Source: Calothrix membranacea FACHB-236
GTDB taxonomy: Bacteria; Cyanobacteriota; Cyanobacteriia; Cyanobacteriales; Nostocaceae
NCBI RefSeq assembly: GCF_014696315.1
Contig: NZ_JACJPX010000003.1
Span: forward strand, 181,596 to 245,595
DNA: 64,000 bases
Reading direction: 5' to 3'
Below, one piece after another: positions 28,467 through 36,601 of this stretch. A program made the position numbers and the translations under genes. The notes beneath the pieces are model-generated. The model worked only from the letters and a program-made list of their open reading frames with translations, had not been told where the DNA came from and ran no database searches. Position 1 is the stretch's first letter. Every line of letters begins with the position of its first letter.

Positions 28467-29030
28467 AACCTATAAAACATTTATTTTTACCCTCAAACAT
28501 GAGGTTAATAGTTGACAAAATCTAGGGCTGGAAAATTGACCGAAACATATGACTTACCATAGGTAGGGCTAATGCCTTACCTACTTAATATTGGGCGTGT
28601 GCCACCGAACCACAAAGTAGCAAGCAAAATTTGTGGTACTTATTCATCACCCAATAATTCGGTTACTTATATTCACCCATTTGCTTTTGTCAGAATATAT
28701 AGACACTGACTTATTTGACTAATAATACAGTAAATACCCTGATTTAGGTGGTAGGGGTCTAACACCTCATTAATTTTTACTAGTTATGGAAAATCAGTAT
28801 TACTCTCTAGGGTAGAGAGTGAGAAAGTTGGTGTAAGACCGCTACCAAATTATTCTGCGTAAATCTGCGGTTAAAAGGCAATAAGCTTGGGTTAAGCTTA
28901 TTAGTGATTGATTTGTCACTTATTCAAGAAGCCAGCACAATTGGGGGATTCTCCCCCAAACCCCCGATTGGGTGACGGTTGCGTCCCCCAAACCCCCTCC
29001 AAAATTATTGTTTTGTTTTTTTGGTTGAGT

Positions 29031-29338
29031 AATACCAATTTGACAAAAGAATGCGACCGGTTGTAGGGGTAAGGCATTGCCCAGTGGTGTCAACTTAAAT
29101 GTGAAACCCTCTTGGTTGCAAGGTTTCGCCCTCACCCCCAGCCCCTCTCCCTCAGGGAGATGGGAGCAAGAGATTCAATTCCCCTTCTCCCTGAGGGAGA
29201 AGGGGTTAGGGGATGAGGGCGCGAGGTATTTGTACAACACGCGTCGTATATAGCTTTTAGCTTAAGTTGACACCTATGGGCATTGCCTTGCCCTCTAGAA
29301 TATATTGATGTGTTGCAAACATTATTTGATTTGGTATA
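29031..29338. repeat. Palindromic host repeat, interrupted copy
   Basis: The left half (29031-29081, TAATACCAATTTGACAAAAG to GGCATTGCC) and the right half (29279-29338, GGCATTGCCTTGCCC to GATTTGGTATA) match the repeat at 20142-20222 and are separated by the 197-bp element. The outer ends are complementary (AATACCAA-type). Confidence 0.8.
29082..29278. mobile_element. 197-bp non-autonomous element (MITE) with 17-bp terminal inverted repeats
   Basis: The ends are CAGTGGTGTCAACTTAA (29082-29098) and TTAAGTTGACACCTATG (29262-29278), a 15/17 inverted match. The element is flanked by a 9-bp direct repeat GGCATTGCC (29073-29081 and 29279-29287), the expected target duplication. Inside is a hairpin with TCTCCCTCAGGGAGA-like arms and no transposase. 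The IS at the right edge of the window has almost the same terminus, so that IS family probably mobilises it. Confidence 0.85.
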
Positions 29339-29365
29339 ACTACACAGCGATAGTATATTTTCTAG

Positions 29366-30505
29366 TTAGAGTCCTTTAGGAATTGACCCTTCAATCCCCT
29401 GAACATACCAATTCATTTGCTCTTGTAGTGGATCGTCAAGCATTTTGCCTTTAGGTACGCGTACAACTCCCTTTTGGTCTTTTACTGGGCCATCAAAAGG
29501 ATGGGCTGTACCTTGAATAAACTGCTCTCGCTTGGCGTTGATTAATTGTTGAACATCACTCGGAATCGCTTGATTCATGGGGGAAATATCTACCATACCT
29601 TGAGCAATACCACTCCAAGTCTCTTGTGGCTTCCATGTATTATTCATGACAGCTAAAGCTGTATCTATATAAAATTTTCCCCATTTATTAATTGCTGATG
29701 TCAGGTGCGCTTTCTTACCAAACCTACTCATGTCGCTGTTATAACCGAAAGCATAAATACCTTTTGCTGCTGCTAATTGCATAACAGCAGTCGAGTCAGT
29801 ATGCTGTGTCAGTACATCTGCACCTAAATTAATCAAAGCTTGGGCTGTTTCCCTTTCTTTAGCAGGGTCATACCAATTTTCCACCCATAGCACTCTAACT
29901 TTTGCTTGAGGATTGATGGTTCGCAGCCCTAAAGTGAATGCGTTGATTCCGCGAATGACTTCGGGAATGGGGTATGCGCCAATAAAACCAATAATGTTGG
30001 ATTTTGTCATTTTGCCAGCAATCATACCGGTTAAGTAGCGCGGTTCTTCAAAGCGTCCAGAATAAGTGCCAACATTGGCAGCAAGTTGAGAACCTGTACA
30101 ATGCTCAAAAATTACCTTAGGAAATTCCTTGGCTACTTTCATTGTGGCGTTCATGTAGCTAAAGGAAGTTGTAAAAATTAATTTGCTACCATCTACTGCT
30201 AGTTGGCGAATAACCCTTTCTGCATCAGCTTCACTAACATTTTCAATAAAAGTGGTTTTCACCTTGTCCTGAAGATTAGCTTCCATTTCTCTACGACCTA
30301 AATCGTGAGCATAAGTCCAGCCAAAATCACCTACAGGCCCTAAATAAACAAACCCCACCTTTAGTGGTTCGTTGACTACTACAGGTGAGGCTGCTGGAGT
30401 GACATCGCTTTGCAATTGAGAATTTCTTCTACCTTGAATACAGCTAGTCAAGGTAAAGCTAGACCCCGCTAAAGTTGCATACTTGAGAAAATTCCGACGA
30501 TCCAT
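29366..30505 (-). CDS. BMP family ABC transporter substrate-binding lipoprotein
   Basis: This 379-residue protein has a twin-Arg-like start (MDRRNFLKYATLAGSSFTLT) and lipobox LTSC. The mature domain begins LKVGFVYLGPVGDFGWTYAHDLG, the signature of the basic membrane protein (BMP/Med/PnrA) family. These proteins bind nucleosides or purines for ABC import. No permease or ATPase is adjacent. A FNSDMSRFG-like region and the WSGIAQGMVDIS segment fit the family. The exact ligand is not readable from the sequence. Confidence 0.9.
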   Translation of the reverse strand: MDRRNFLKYATLAGSSFTLTSCIQGRRNSQLQSDVTPAASPVVVNEPLKVGFVYLGPVGDFGWTYAHDLGRREMEANLQDKVKTTFIENVSEADAERVIRQLAVDGSKLIFTTSFSYMNATMKVAKEFPKVIFEHCTGSQLAANVGTYSGRFEEPRYLTGMIAGKMTKSNIIGFIGAYPIPEVIRGINAFTLGLRTINPQAKVRVLWVENWYDPAKERETAQALINLGADVLTQHTDSTAVMQLAAAKGIYAFGYNSDMSRFGKKAHLTSAINKWGKFYIDTALAVMNNTWKPQETWSGIAQGMVDISPMNQAIPSDVQQLINAKREQFIQGTAHPFDGPVKDQKGVVRVPKGKMLDDPLQEQMNWYVQGIEGSIPKGL

Positions 30506-30923
30506 TGTAGGTAATTGAAAATTAAACCAGAGTCAAAGGGAGGCAGATTAGTGGTCTACCCTACAGGCATTCAATAGTCAAGAGTTATCTGCTGACGGAT
30601 AAGATAGAAACAGCCTAGCACCGTGATTTACTGATGATAGCAATTACCTAGCCGAGTATGCGATCGCACTTGCTGTATTAACATTGCTTGGTAGTTATCT
30701 ATTTCAGTATTGGTAATAGGTAAGAATTTTTTTGCAATTACCAAATTCAGACACTCTATCTACATACAGCACTTTTGAAGTAAGTGAGGTACATCATGAG
30801 TAATGAGTAATGAGTAATGAGTAGGAAATTTACTTATTGCTCATTACTTTTTTCAATTAGTTGCTGTACCTCATAAACATCGAATCTGCTGTAACTAGCA
30901 ACTTGTTATATTAGCCTAATTCT
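30506..30923. other. Spacer with GAGTAAT heptamers
   Basis: This 418-bp spacer has no supported ORF. A four-copy GAGTAAT heptamer run (30796-30824) is followed by a partly complementary CTCATTACTT (30840-30849), which could fold into a hairpin. Confidence 0.5.
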
Positions 30924-31295
30924 TCAGTTATTCCATAAATAACGAGCGCCTAAAAGTAGGAGAAAAATGCCATACATTTTTTTCATTGTTTCACTACTAA
31001 TAAATGGCTGATTGGCAAACAATGCCCCAAATAAATTGCCGACTACTAAGCCAACTGCAATAATCACAGCATATTTAATATTTAGTTGACCATTGCGATA
31101 GTAAACTGCTGCTCCTAAAATCCCAATTGGTAAAATTTGTGCAGCAATGGAAGTACCTGTGGCAAATTTTTGATCCAGTCCCATGAGTAATACCATCGCT
31201 GGTACCATAATTGCCCCACCACCAATTCCAAACATCCCGCCAGCAATGCCAGCAACTAAACCAATTAGCAACAGTTGAATGAGAATATTAGACAT
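30924..31295 (-). CDS. Half-size TauE/SafE (TSUP) family membrane protein
   Basis: This 123-residue protein has about four helices. MSNILIQLLLIGLVAGIAGG then MFGIGGGAIMVPAMVLLMGL carries the family's repeated G-G-G motif, with KFATGTSIAAQILPIGILGA following. TauE/SafE transporters usually have 240-270 residues made from two such halves; this is one half and may act as a dimer. The substrate is unknown (sulfite, sulfoacetate and other anions in the family). The ORF opens at TTG 31301, but ATG 31295 is the natural start. Confidence 0.85.
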   Translation of the reverse strand: MSNILIQLLLIGLVAGIAGGMFGIGGGAIMVPAMVLLMGLDQKFATGTSIAAQILPIGILGAAVYYRNGQLNIKYAVIIAVGLVVGNLFGALFANQPFISSETMKKMYGIFLLLLGARYLWNN

Positions 31296-31526
31296 AATCA
31301 ATGGTCTTTGAATTTTAATTGCAATCTTTCATGTGTCATTGGTAAGCAATTTTTCTAAGGCTGCTCACCATTGAAATTTATGGGTTTTAGGCAAATATTA
31401 GACAGTATCTACAACAATCCTATTCCAGTTGTGAAAAATATCGGTTTTGGCTGTTGACTATTGACTGTCAACGGTTAAAATTCGTAAAATTTCGCACATC
31501 ATTTAGGATTGCTATATGGGAATTAC

Positions 31527-32492
31527 TTACCAATTGATTTTATGAGAAAAAATTTCTTTCGGTAGCATTCCATGTACACCTTTTTGGGGGCTATTGACAA
31601 CTTGGGTAATGCGAAAATTTACTGCCAAACTACATAATACATACGCATCTTCGGGCGATAAATTTGTAAAGCGTTCCAAGAAATCAATCATATTTTTTAA
31701 GGCTACTTCCAAGGCTGTATCTAAGCTTTGACCAAAACCCATTGTGATGATATCAGTAGGAGTTTCTCCGATTGGTGTTGTGAAATGCAAATCTTTACGT
31801 AAAGTCAGCTTAATTTTACCGTTCATGGAAGTTTCAATGGCGGTAACATTAACTTCACCATCTCCTTGAGCAGCATGACCATCACCGATGGAAAATAAAG
31901 CACCTGGAACAAAAATTGGCAAAAATATCCGAGAACCTGCTTGTAGTTCCCGGTTATCAATATTACCGCCGTAATAACCTGGTGGAATAGAAATTCGGGA
32001 TGTTTCGGGAGTTGCGACACCAAGGATACCAAAAAATGGTTTGAGGGGAATTTTGATACCGCTATTGGTAGGAAATTCGGCAATATTGCTTTCTAAATCG
32101 AGGAGGATAAATCTTAAAGCAGGCTGAGGAAATATTTCCGGTAAAGCGCCCCAACCTGGACGAATAGCGTTGAAGCCTACAGGTAAACTAGGTGCGATCG
32201 CAGTTAATTCTACTTCCAAAACGTCCCCTGGTTCAGCATCACGCACATAAATAGGCCCGGTAAGTAAATGCGGCCCGCCAGCTATTTTACGTTCTGAAGC
32301 TAAATTTTGGCAGATATCGAGAAATTCTGCGGTGAGAAACTCAGGCGGCGCTTTGTCATACACATAATAGCCACTGTAGGTTTCTACCTCAATTGTGTCA
32401 CCTGAATTAACAGTGAGTACTGGTGCTAGTAAATGAGAAAAACCACCGAGATGAACTGTATCTTTGGTTGCTTTTAAAATGTGATGTGTCAT
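31527..32492 (-). CDS. Acetamidase/formamidase family protein
   Basis: This 321-residue protein matches FmdA/AmdA enzymes: VLTVNSGDTIEVET, GPHLLTGPIYVRDAEPGDVL, and GDGHAAQGDGEVNVTAIETS, which holds the conserved metal-site His/Asp-rich loop. A late VVNSPQKGVHGMLPKEIF block is also present. The family hydrolyses formamide or acetamide to ammonia and the acid. Length is close to the usual ~310-400 residues. It lies 230 bp upstream of the TSUP gene on the same strand, and a functional link is possible but unproven. Confidence 0.88.
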   Translation of the reverse strand: MTHHILKATKDTVHLGGFSHLLAPVLTVNSGDTIEVETYSGYYVYDKAPPEFLTAEFLDICQNLASERKIAGGPHLLTGPIYVRDAEPGDVLEVELTAIAPSLPVGFNAIRPGWGALPEIFPQPALRFILLDLESNIAEFPTNSGIKIPLKPFFGILGVATPETSRISIPPGYYGGNIDNRELQAGSRIFLPIFVPGALFSIGDGHAAQGDGEVNVTAIETSMNGKIKLTLRKDLHFTTPIGETPTDIITMGFGQSLDTALEVALKNMIDFLERFTNLSPEDAYVLCSLAVNFRITQVVNSPQKGVHGMLPKEIFSHKINW

Positions 32493-32887
32493 CGGAGGAT
32501 TATTGATTGATATTCAAATATCTGTAAAGAGGTAAAGCTTTACGCCCCTAGATAGATTTTGCTTGGGTCATTGCCGAAATTGCTTATTTTTAAGAATAGA
32601 GGTACAAGTTGAAAGCTATACTGGGTTTCACCCTGGTAGGGTAAAGCCCCTAGTAGGCGATCGCATCACAGGGTTTGAGGAAACTTGGATCTAAGTTTTC
32701 GGATTTGGCAATTTCCTCAATCATCTTATTTCACCCTGTTTCTTTGGCTCTTTTCCTTTTATTTCCCTGTTTTCTATCTTCATAAATAAATTTATAAATA
32801 AATAGGATTGCTATATATCAAAACTTTCATATTTTCCGTGTATACACCGCAGTCACTTATCAGTTGTATTTAATACTATAAACATAT

Positions 32888-33008
32888 TCACGTCTGTGAG
32901 TGTGGCTAATTAAAGTTAGTCACTGTTGCTGATTGTTGGGAAGGTGTAAGGACAACCCTACTGGGGGTTTTCCTGCATGACGGGCATCTCTTGTAGATGC
33001 CCTTTTTT
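32888..33008 (+). ncRNA. Candidate small RNA ending in an orphan terminator
   Basis: A strong intrinsic terminator (32982-33008) has no upstream coding gene on its strand. Before it lies a GC-richer segment with possible inner stems (GGGAAGGTG... and CCCTACTGGGGG). A -10-like TACTATAAA at about 32873-32883 suggests a start near 32888. I do not assign it to a known sRNA family. It could instead be an attenuating leader of the gene at 33070. Confidence 0.45.
32982..33008 (+). terminator. Rho-independent terminator
   Basis: Stem GGGCATCT, loop CTTGT, stem AGATGCCC, then six T. It is perfectly paired. Confidence 0.9.
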
Positions 33009-33069
33009 ATATATTTTCTTACTCATTAAAGCATCAAGAATATTGCATTAAAAATCTTAGGATTTTTGT

Positions 33070-33459
33070 ATGAAATCATGCTCTGCATGTTTAGCATTTT
33101 TTACCGCTTCTTGGGGTTTATTTGCTATTAATTTAGTCATGTGTATCCCGGCTCAGGCTGCTATTATTTGCGAAACAGGTACTATTACTAACTATTTCAA
33201 TGATTCATTAGCAACTTGTATTCTGAGTCAGGATGTAAGTTTGCAAATATCTATCCCTAAAGCAGGTATATTTAAATTCCACTGTAAAGCTAAAAATTAC
33301 ATATTTTTGGATGAAAAAGGGCAATTGAAAAGTTGCCAGCTTGCCGAAGAAATGAAAATTGTTCAAAGTAATTCATTAGAAACTTGCCCAGCAGAATACA
33401 GGGTAGATATTGCAATTGCTCAGGATGGTAGTTTAGTGGTCGATTGTCAGCGTTATTAA
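33070..33459 (+). CDS. Hypothetical exported protein with several cysteines
   Basis: This 129-residue protein has an N-terminal signal peptide ending near PAQA (about residue 30). The mature part has six Cys, including CETGTIT, LATCILSQ, FHCKAK, LKSCQLA and LETCPAE, and ends VVDCQRY. Disulfides in the periplasm are plausible. No domain is recognised. It starts 61 bp after the orphan terminator, so it may be preceded by an attenuated leader. Confidence 0.65.
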   Translation: MKSCSACLAFFTASWGLFAINLVMCIPAQAAIICETGTITNYFNDSLATCILSQDVSLQISIPKAGIFKFHCKAKNYIFLDEKGQLKSCQLAEEMKIVQSNSLETCPAEYRVDIAIAQDGSLVVDCQRY

Positions 33460-34101
33460 AGGATGTTTTAAAAATCCTGTCGTTAGTAGCAAAACGTTTT
33501 AGATCCTCTAAATCCCCCTTTATAAGGGCTAGGGCTGTTTAATTCCACAAGGGCAAGAATTTTGTCAATATCGTTAGAGAGAAATCTTCCCATGCACGAT
33601 ACCCGACATATCCACTCATGGTGCCCATTATTACAAAAAATAATACCAACTAAATTGGATGTCTTCTACCATCAGTTGTTCTGAAATCTTCTCTTCAAGA
33701 GGCTTCGCCAACAACTTGTCGCAAATGTTCAATCACAGAAGCGCTCATGACTTTGTATCCCCTCAAAACTTGCAATTTTACCTGTTTTAGGGAATGAAAC
33801 AGCCTTGGACAAGAAATAAAAAGCTGACTCCTGCGTCAAATTACTTTCTAATAGAGTCCTAACTCACCCTTCAATTGAAAATTTACACCTATTTAAGATT
33901 ACCCATTACCTACCCCCCACCCCACACTTATTAAGAAAAATTGCCAAATTGTTGCAGTAAATTAACAGCGATCAAGTTTAGTAAATATGTGGTTCAGTAT
34001 GGAAAGTAGGTGCTACATTAAGAGCAAGGTACAAAAAGGTTAAAAGTTCACCAAGAACCTTTCAATTAGAGCCTGTGCCTCCTGCTCTAATGTTCTCGCA
34101 A
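33460..34101. other. Spacer with no clear gene
   Basis: This 642-bp stretch has no supported ORF. A minus-strand segment (about 33751-33630) reads as short peptide pieces in two frames and could be a decayed gene. It has a few short repeats but no identifiable mobile element. Confidence 0.4.
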
Positions 34102-34320
34102 TCATTGCTCAATTGTCGCATCCGTTGAAAGTGTTTTCGCCTTAATCTCATCGATAAATTGTTTTGGAGGTGATTGAACGCACAGCCAGAAATACCTGCC
34201 TAGTTGGATCAAGGATGGACAACTGGTTTCTGGAGAGAGTGATTGCGAAGAGTGTTTACAGTCCACATTAGTTATAGCTATTTCCCTCTGAATTTTAGAA
34301 TCTTCTCGAAACAATTGCAT
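34102..34320 (-). CDS. Possible small hypothetical protein
   Basis: This is a 72-residue ORF starting MQLFREDSKIQREIAITNV. It has no recognised domain, no clear ribosome site and no membrane segment. It does not overlap another gene and ends 86 bp before the stop of the metallophosphoesterase upstream of it on the same strand. It may be non-coding. Confidence 0.25.
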   Translation of the reverse strand: MQLFREDSKIQREIAITNVDCKHSSQSLSPETSCPSLIQLGRYFWLCVQSPPKQFIDEIKAKTLSTDATIEQ

Positions 34321-34405
34321 TTTTCATCAACCGCCCTAAGCTGCTGATATTCTCCCATCGTAGCTTGAGGCGGTTAAATGTATGAGTAAATGAAATGTTT
34401 CTGTA

Positions 34406-35239
34406 CTATTCACGGATTAACGTAATTACAGTCACTTCAGGTGGACAAAATAAGCGTCCTGGTCGATAAGTTCCTAAGCCACGATTGATATATAACTGAT
34501 TATTGCCTACTTTATGGAACCCTTGGGCCCATTCCCAATATCGCACTACTTTTGAGAAGTCTCCGAGGAAAAAAGATACCCAACACCGCAATTTTTTGGG
34601 TAGTTTTTTCAACAGCTTTTTATAATGAAATACTAAAGGGCCAATACCTGGTATAGCTATATGTCCTCCGTGGGTGTGACCAGATAGCTGTAAATCTACG
34701 CGCCATTGTTGCAATATCTTAGCGGTATCCGGGTTATGGGATAAAACAATGCGGGGTATGGCGGAGTCTAGTTGATTCATTAATGGTGCTGGTTTAAATT
34801 CTCGTGACCAATAATCAGCTAATCCTATCAATGGTAAATCTGTTCCTACAGGATAAGCGATTTCGTTCCACAATACATGAATTCCAATGTTAGTAAATGC
34901 ATCTGTAACTTCTGCTTTGGAGTGGCTGTAATGGATGTCATGGTTACCAAGTATGGCATAGACACCATAACGACTTTCTAGATATTTAAGTCGTTGTGCC
35001 AATTTATGAATTGGGGTAGGATCATCTGTTACATAGTCGCCAGTTAAAACTACTAAATCGGGTTCGGCTTCATTACTCAGTGCGATCGCTTCTTCTAACA
35101 TTTCATCCGATAATCGCAAACCATCGTAATGAAAATCTGACAATTGTACTAACTTTATGCCTTCTAAAGATACAGGTAAGTCTGTAATCTTAACCGTTAG
35201 TTTATCTACTCTTAAATGTCCTGTAAATAACCAGTGCAT
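34406..35239 (-). CDS. Metallophosphoesterase (YkuE-like), copy 1
   Basis: This 277-residue calcineurin-like phosphoesterase has all metal motifs in order: LSDFHYDG (about 35), LTGDYV (about 65), ILGNHDIHYSH (about 95), IVLSHNPDTA (about 165) and LQLSGHTHGGH (about 185). It ends NRGLGTYRPGRLFCPPEVT. YkuE-type enzymes act on phosphodiesters or UDP-diacylglucosamine-like lipids. The substrate here is not defined. There is no clear signal peptide. It is a close paralogue of the next upstream gene, from which 262 bp separate it. Confidence 0.92.
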   Translation of the reverse strand: MHWLFTGHLRVDKLTVKITDLPVSLEGIKLVQLSDFHYDGLRLSDEMLEEAIALSNEAEPDLVVLTGDYVTDDPTPIHKLAQRLKYLESRYGVYAILGNHDIHYSHSKAEVTDAFTNIGIHVLWNEIAYPVGTDLPLIGLADYWSREFKPAPLMNQLDSAIPRIVLSHNPDTAKILQQWRVDLQLSGHTHGGHIAIPGIGPLVFHYKKLLKKLPKKLRCWVSFFLGDFSKVVRYWEWAQGFHKVGNNQLYINRGLGTYRPGRLFCPPEVTVITLIRE

Positions 35240-35501
35240 AACTCAATAGACACTCCTCATAGCAGCGCTTACAGCTTACCAAAAAATAAAATATATCTTA
35301 AATTAAGAATTCTTTAGAATGGGTAACTATACTTGATAGTTAAACTGTTGACGGTTAATTGTTGACTGTTGACTATCAATGAATCTATCAAGTAATTGGG
35401 TAATGAGTATCTGTTTTAGCTTCAATAAAAATTGATGTTTGCTTGAGCAAGACTCAATCTATCTAATTAAATTAATAATTTGGTTGGAATTTATTTTCAA
35501 A

Positions 35502-36344
35502 TTACTGACTTTTTAACGTGATTATAGTAACTTCTGGAGGACAAAATAAACGTCCAGGGAGATAAGTTCCTAAACCACGATTGACATATAATTGATTTTT
35601 CCCTAATTGATGTAAACCCTGCGCCCATTCCCAATGGCGTACTGTATAGTTACTTATTTGTAAATATGGAATCCATTGGCGAAATTTTTTAGGAATTTTT
35701 TGCACAAATTTTTTGTAATAAACCAATGCTGGCCCAAATTTGGGAATCACGATTTGACCGCCATGAGTATGACCAGATAATTGCAAATCTACACGCCATG
35801 CTTGCAATATTTCTGCTGTATCAGGATTGTGGGATAAAACAATCCGAGGAAGATTGGGATCTAGCTGATTCATAACTGGTACAGGGTTAAAATCTCTTGA
35901 GTAACGATCTGCTAACCCTACTAATGGCAATTCTTTTCCTAATGGATAAGCAATTTCATTCCAAAGAACAGGAACGTCAATTTTATGGAAGGCATTTGTA
36001 ATTTCTGCCCTTGAGTGTTTATGACAAATATCGTGGTTGCCCAGTATGGCATAAATACCAGCACGACTTTGGAGATTTTTTAGCTGTAGCACTAGTCTAT
36101 GAATTGGTTCTGAGCGGTTGTTGACGTAGTCTCCAGTCAATAAAACTAAGTCTGGTTGGGCTTGATTGCTAACTGCGATCGCTTGTTCTAGCATTGCTTC
36201 CGATAGCCCAAAACCATCATAATGAAAATCTGACATCTGCACCAGCTTTGTACCTTCTAAAGACGCAGGTAAGTCTGCAATCTTAACCGTCAATTTTTCT
36301 GTACTTAACGGCCCAGATAGTAACCAGTGCATAGCGCGCTTCAT
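35502..36344 (-). CDS. Metallophosphoesterase (YkuE-like), copy 2
   Basis: This 280-residue paralogue of the downstream copy is collinear throughout: MSDFHYDG, LTGDYVNN, ILGNHDICHKH, IVLSHNPDTA, LQLSGHTHGGQ and NRGLGTYLPGRLFCPP. All metal ligands are kept in both. ATG at 36344 adds four residues (MKRA) before the MHWLL that aligns with the start of copy 1, so the start at 36332 is equally possible. The pair arose by tandem duplication, and divergence is greatest in the segment before the final WEWAQG block. Confidence 0.92.
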   Translation of the reverse strand: MKRAMHWLLSGPLSTEKLTVKIADLPASLEGTKLVQMSDFHYDGFGLSEAMLEQAIAVSNQAQPDLVLLTGDYVNNRSEPIHRLVLQLKNLQSRAGIYAILGNHDICHKHSRAEITNAFHKIDVPVLWNEIAYPLGKELPLVGLADRYSRDFNPVPVMNQLDPNLPRIVLSHNPDTAEILQAWRVDLQLSGHTHGGQIVIPKFGPALVYYKKFVQKIPKKFRQWIPYLQISNYTVRHWEWAQGLHQLGKNQLYVNRGLGTYLPGRLFCPPEVTIITLKSQ

Positions 36345-36601
36345 AATTCTAGATATTGGCGCTTATAGCTTAACTAAAAATCCCGCGATCGCCTGTTCAG
36401 CTAAAACAACTTCTTGAAAAATTCATGAATACTCCTATTTTTTTACGTATTTATAAGTAAATAGGTGTTAAAAATTCTCATTATGGCAAAGCAGAAGGGA
36501 GATGACGAAGCAGGGGTGCAGAGGAAGCAGAGGAGAAATTTCCATTACCCATTACCCAATACCCAATACCCTATGCCCCATGCCCTATCCCGCTTTAGCT
36601 C

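Larger units (their letters stand above)
28467..29365. other. Spacer with G/C-skewed repeat and nested mobile element
   Basis: This is 899 bp without a supported gene. It includes a GGGGGATTCTCCCCCAAACC-type repeat (about 28941-29013), then the host palindromic repeat split by the 197-bp element (29031-29338). Confidence 0.65.
32493..33069. other. Spacer with candidate small RNA
   Basis: 577 bp. It contains the candidate sRNA and terminator at about 32888-33008. The rest shows no ORF or obvious repeat. Promoters for the divergent genes at 32492 and 33070 must lie here. Confidence 0.5.

Noticed and set aside
28920..29135. 71-residue minus-strand ORF
   Set aside because: It crosses from a G/C-rich repeat into the nested element and has no coding signals.
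33630..33751. Minus-strand pieces reading MSASVIEHLRQVVGEAS and, in another frame, LEEKISEQLMVEDIQFSW
   Set aside because: They look like a frameshifted fragment but are too short to assign to a family.
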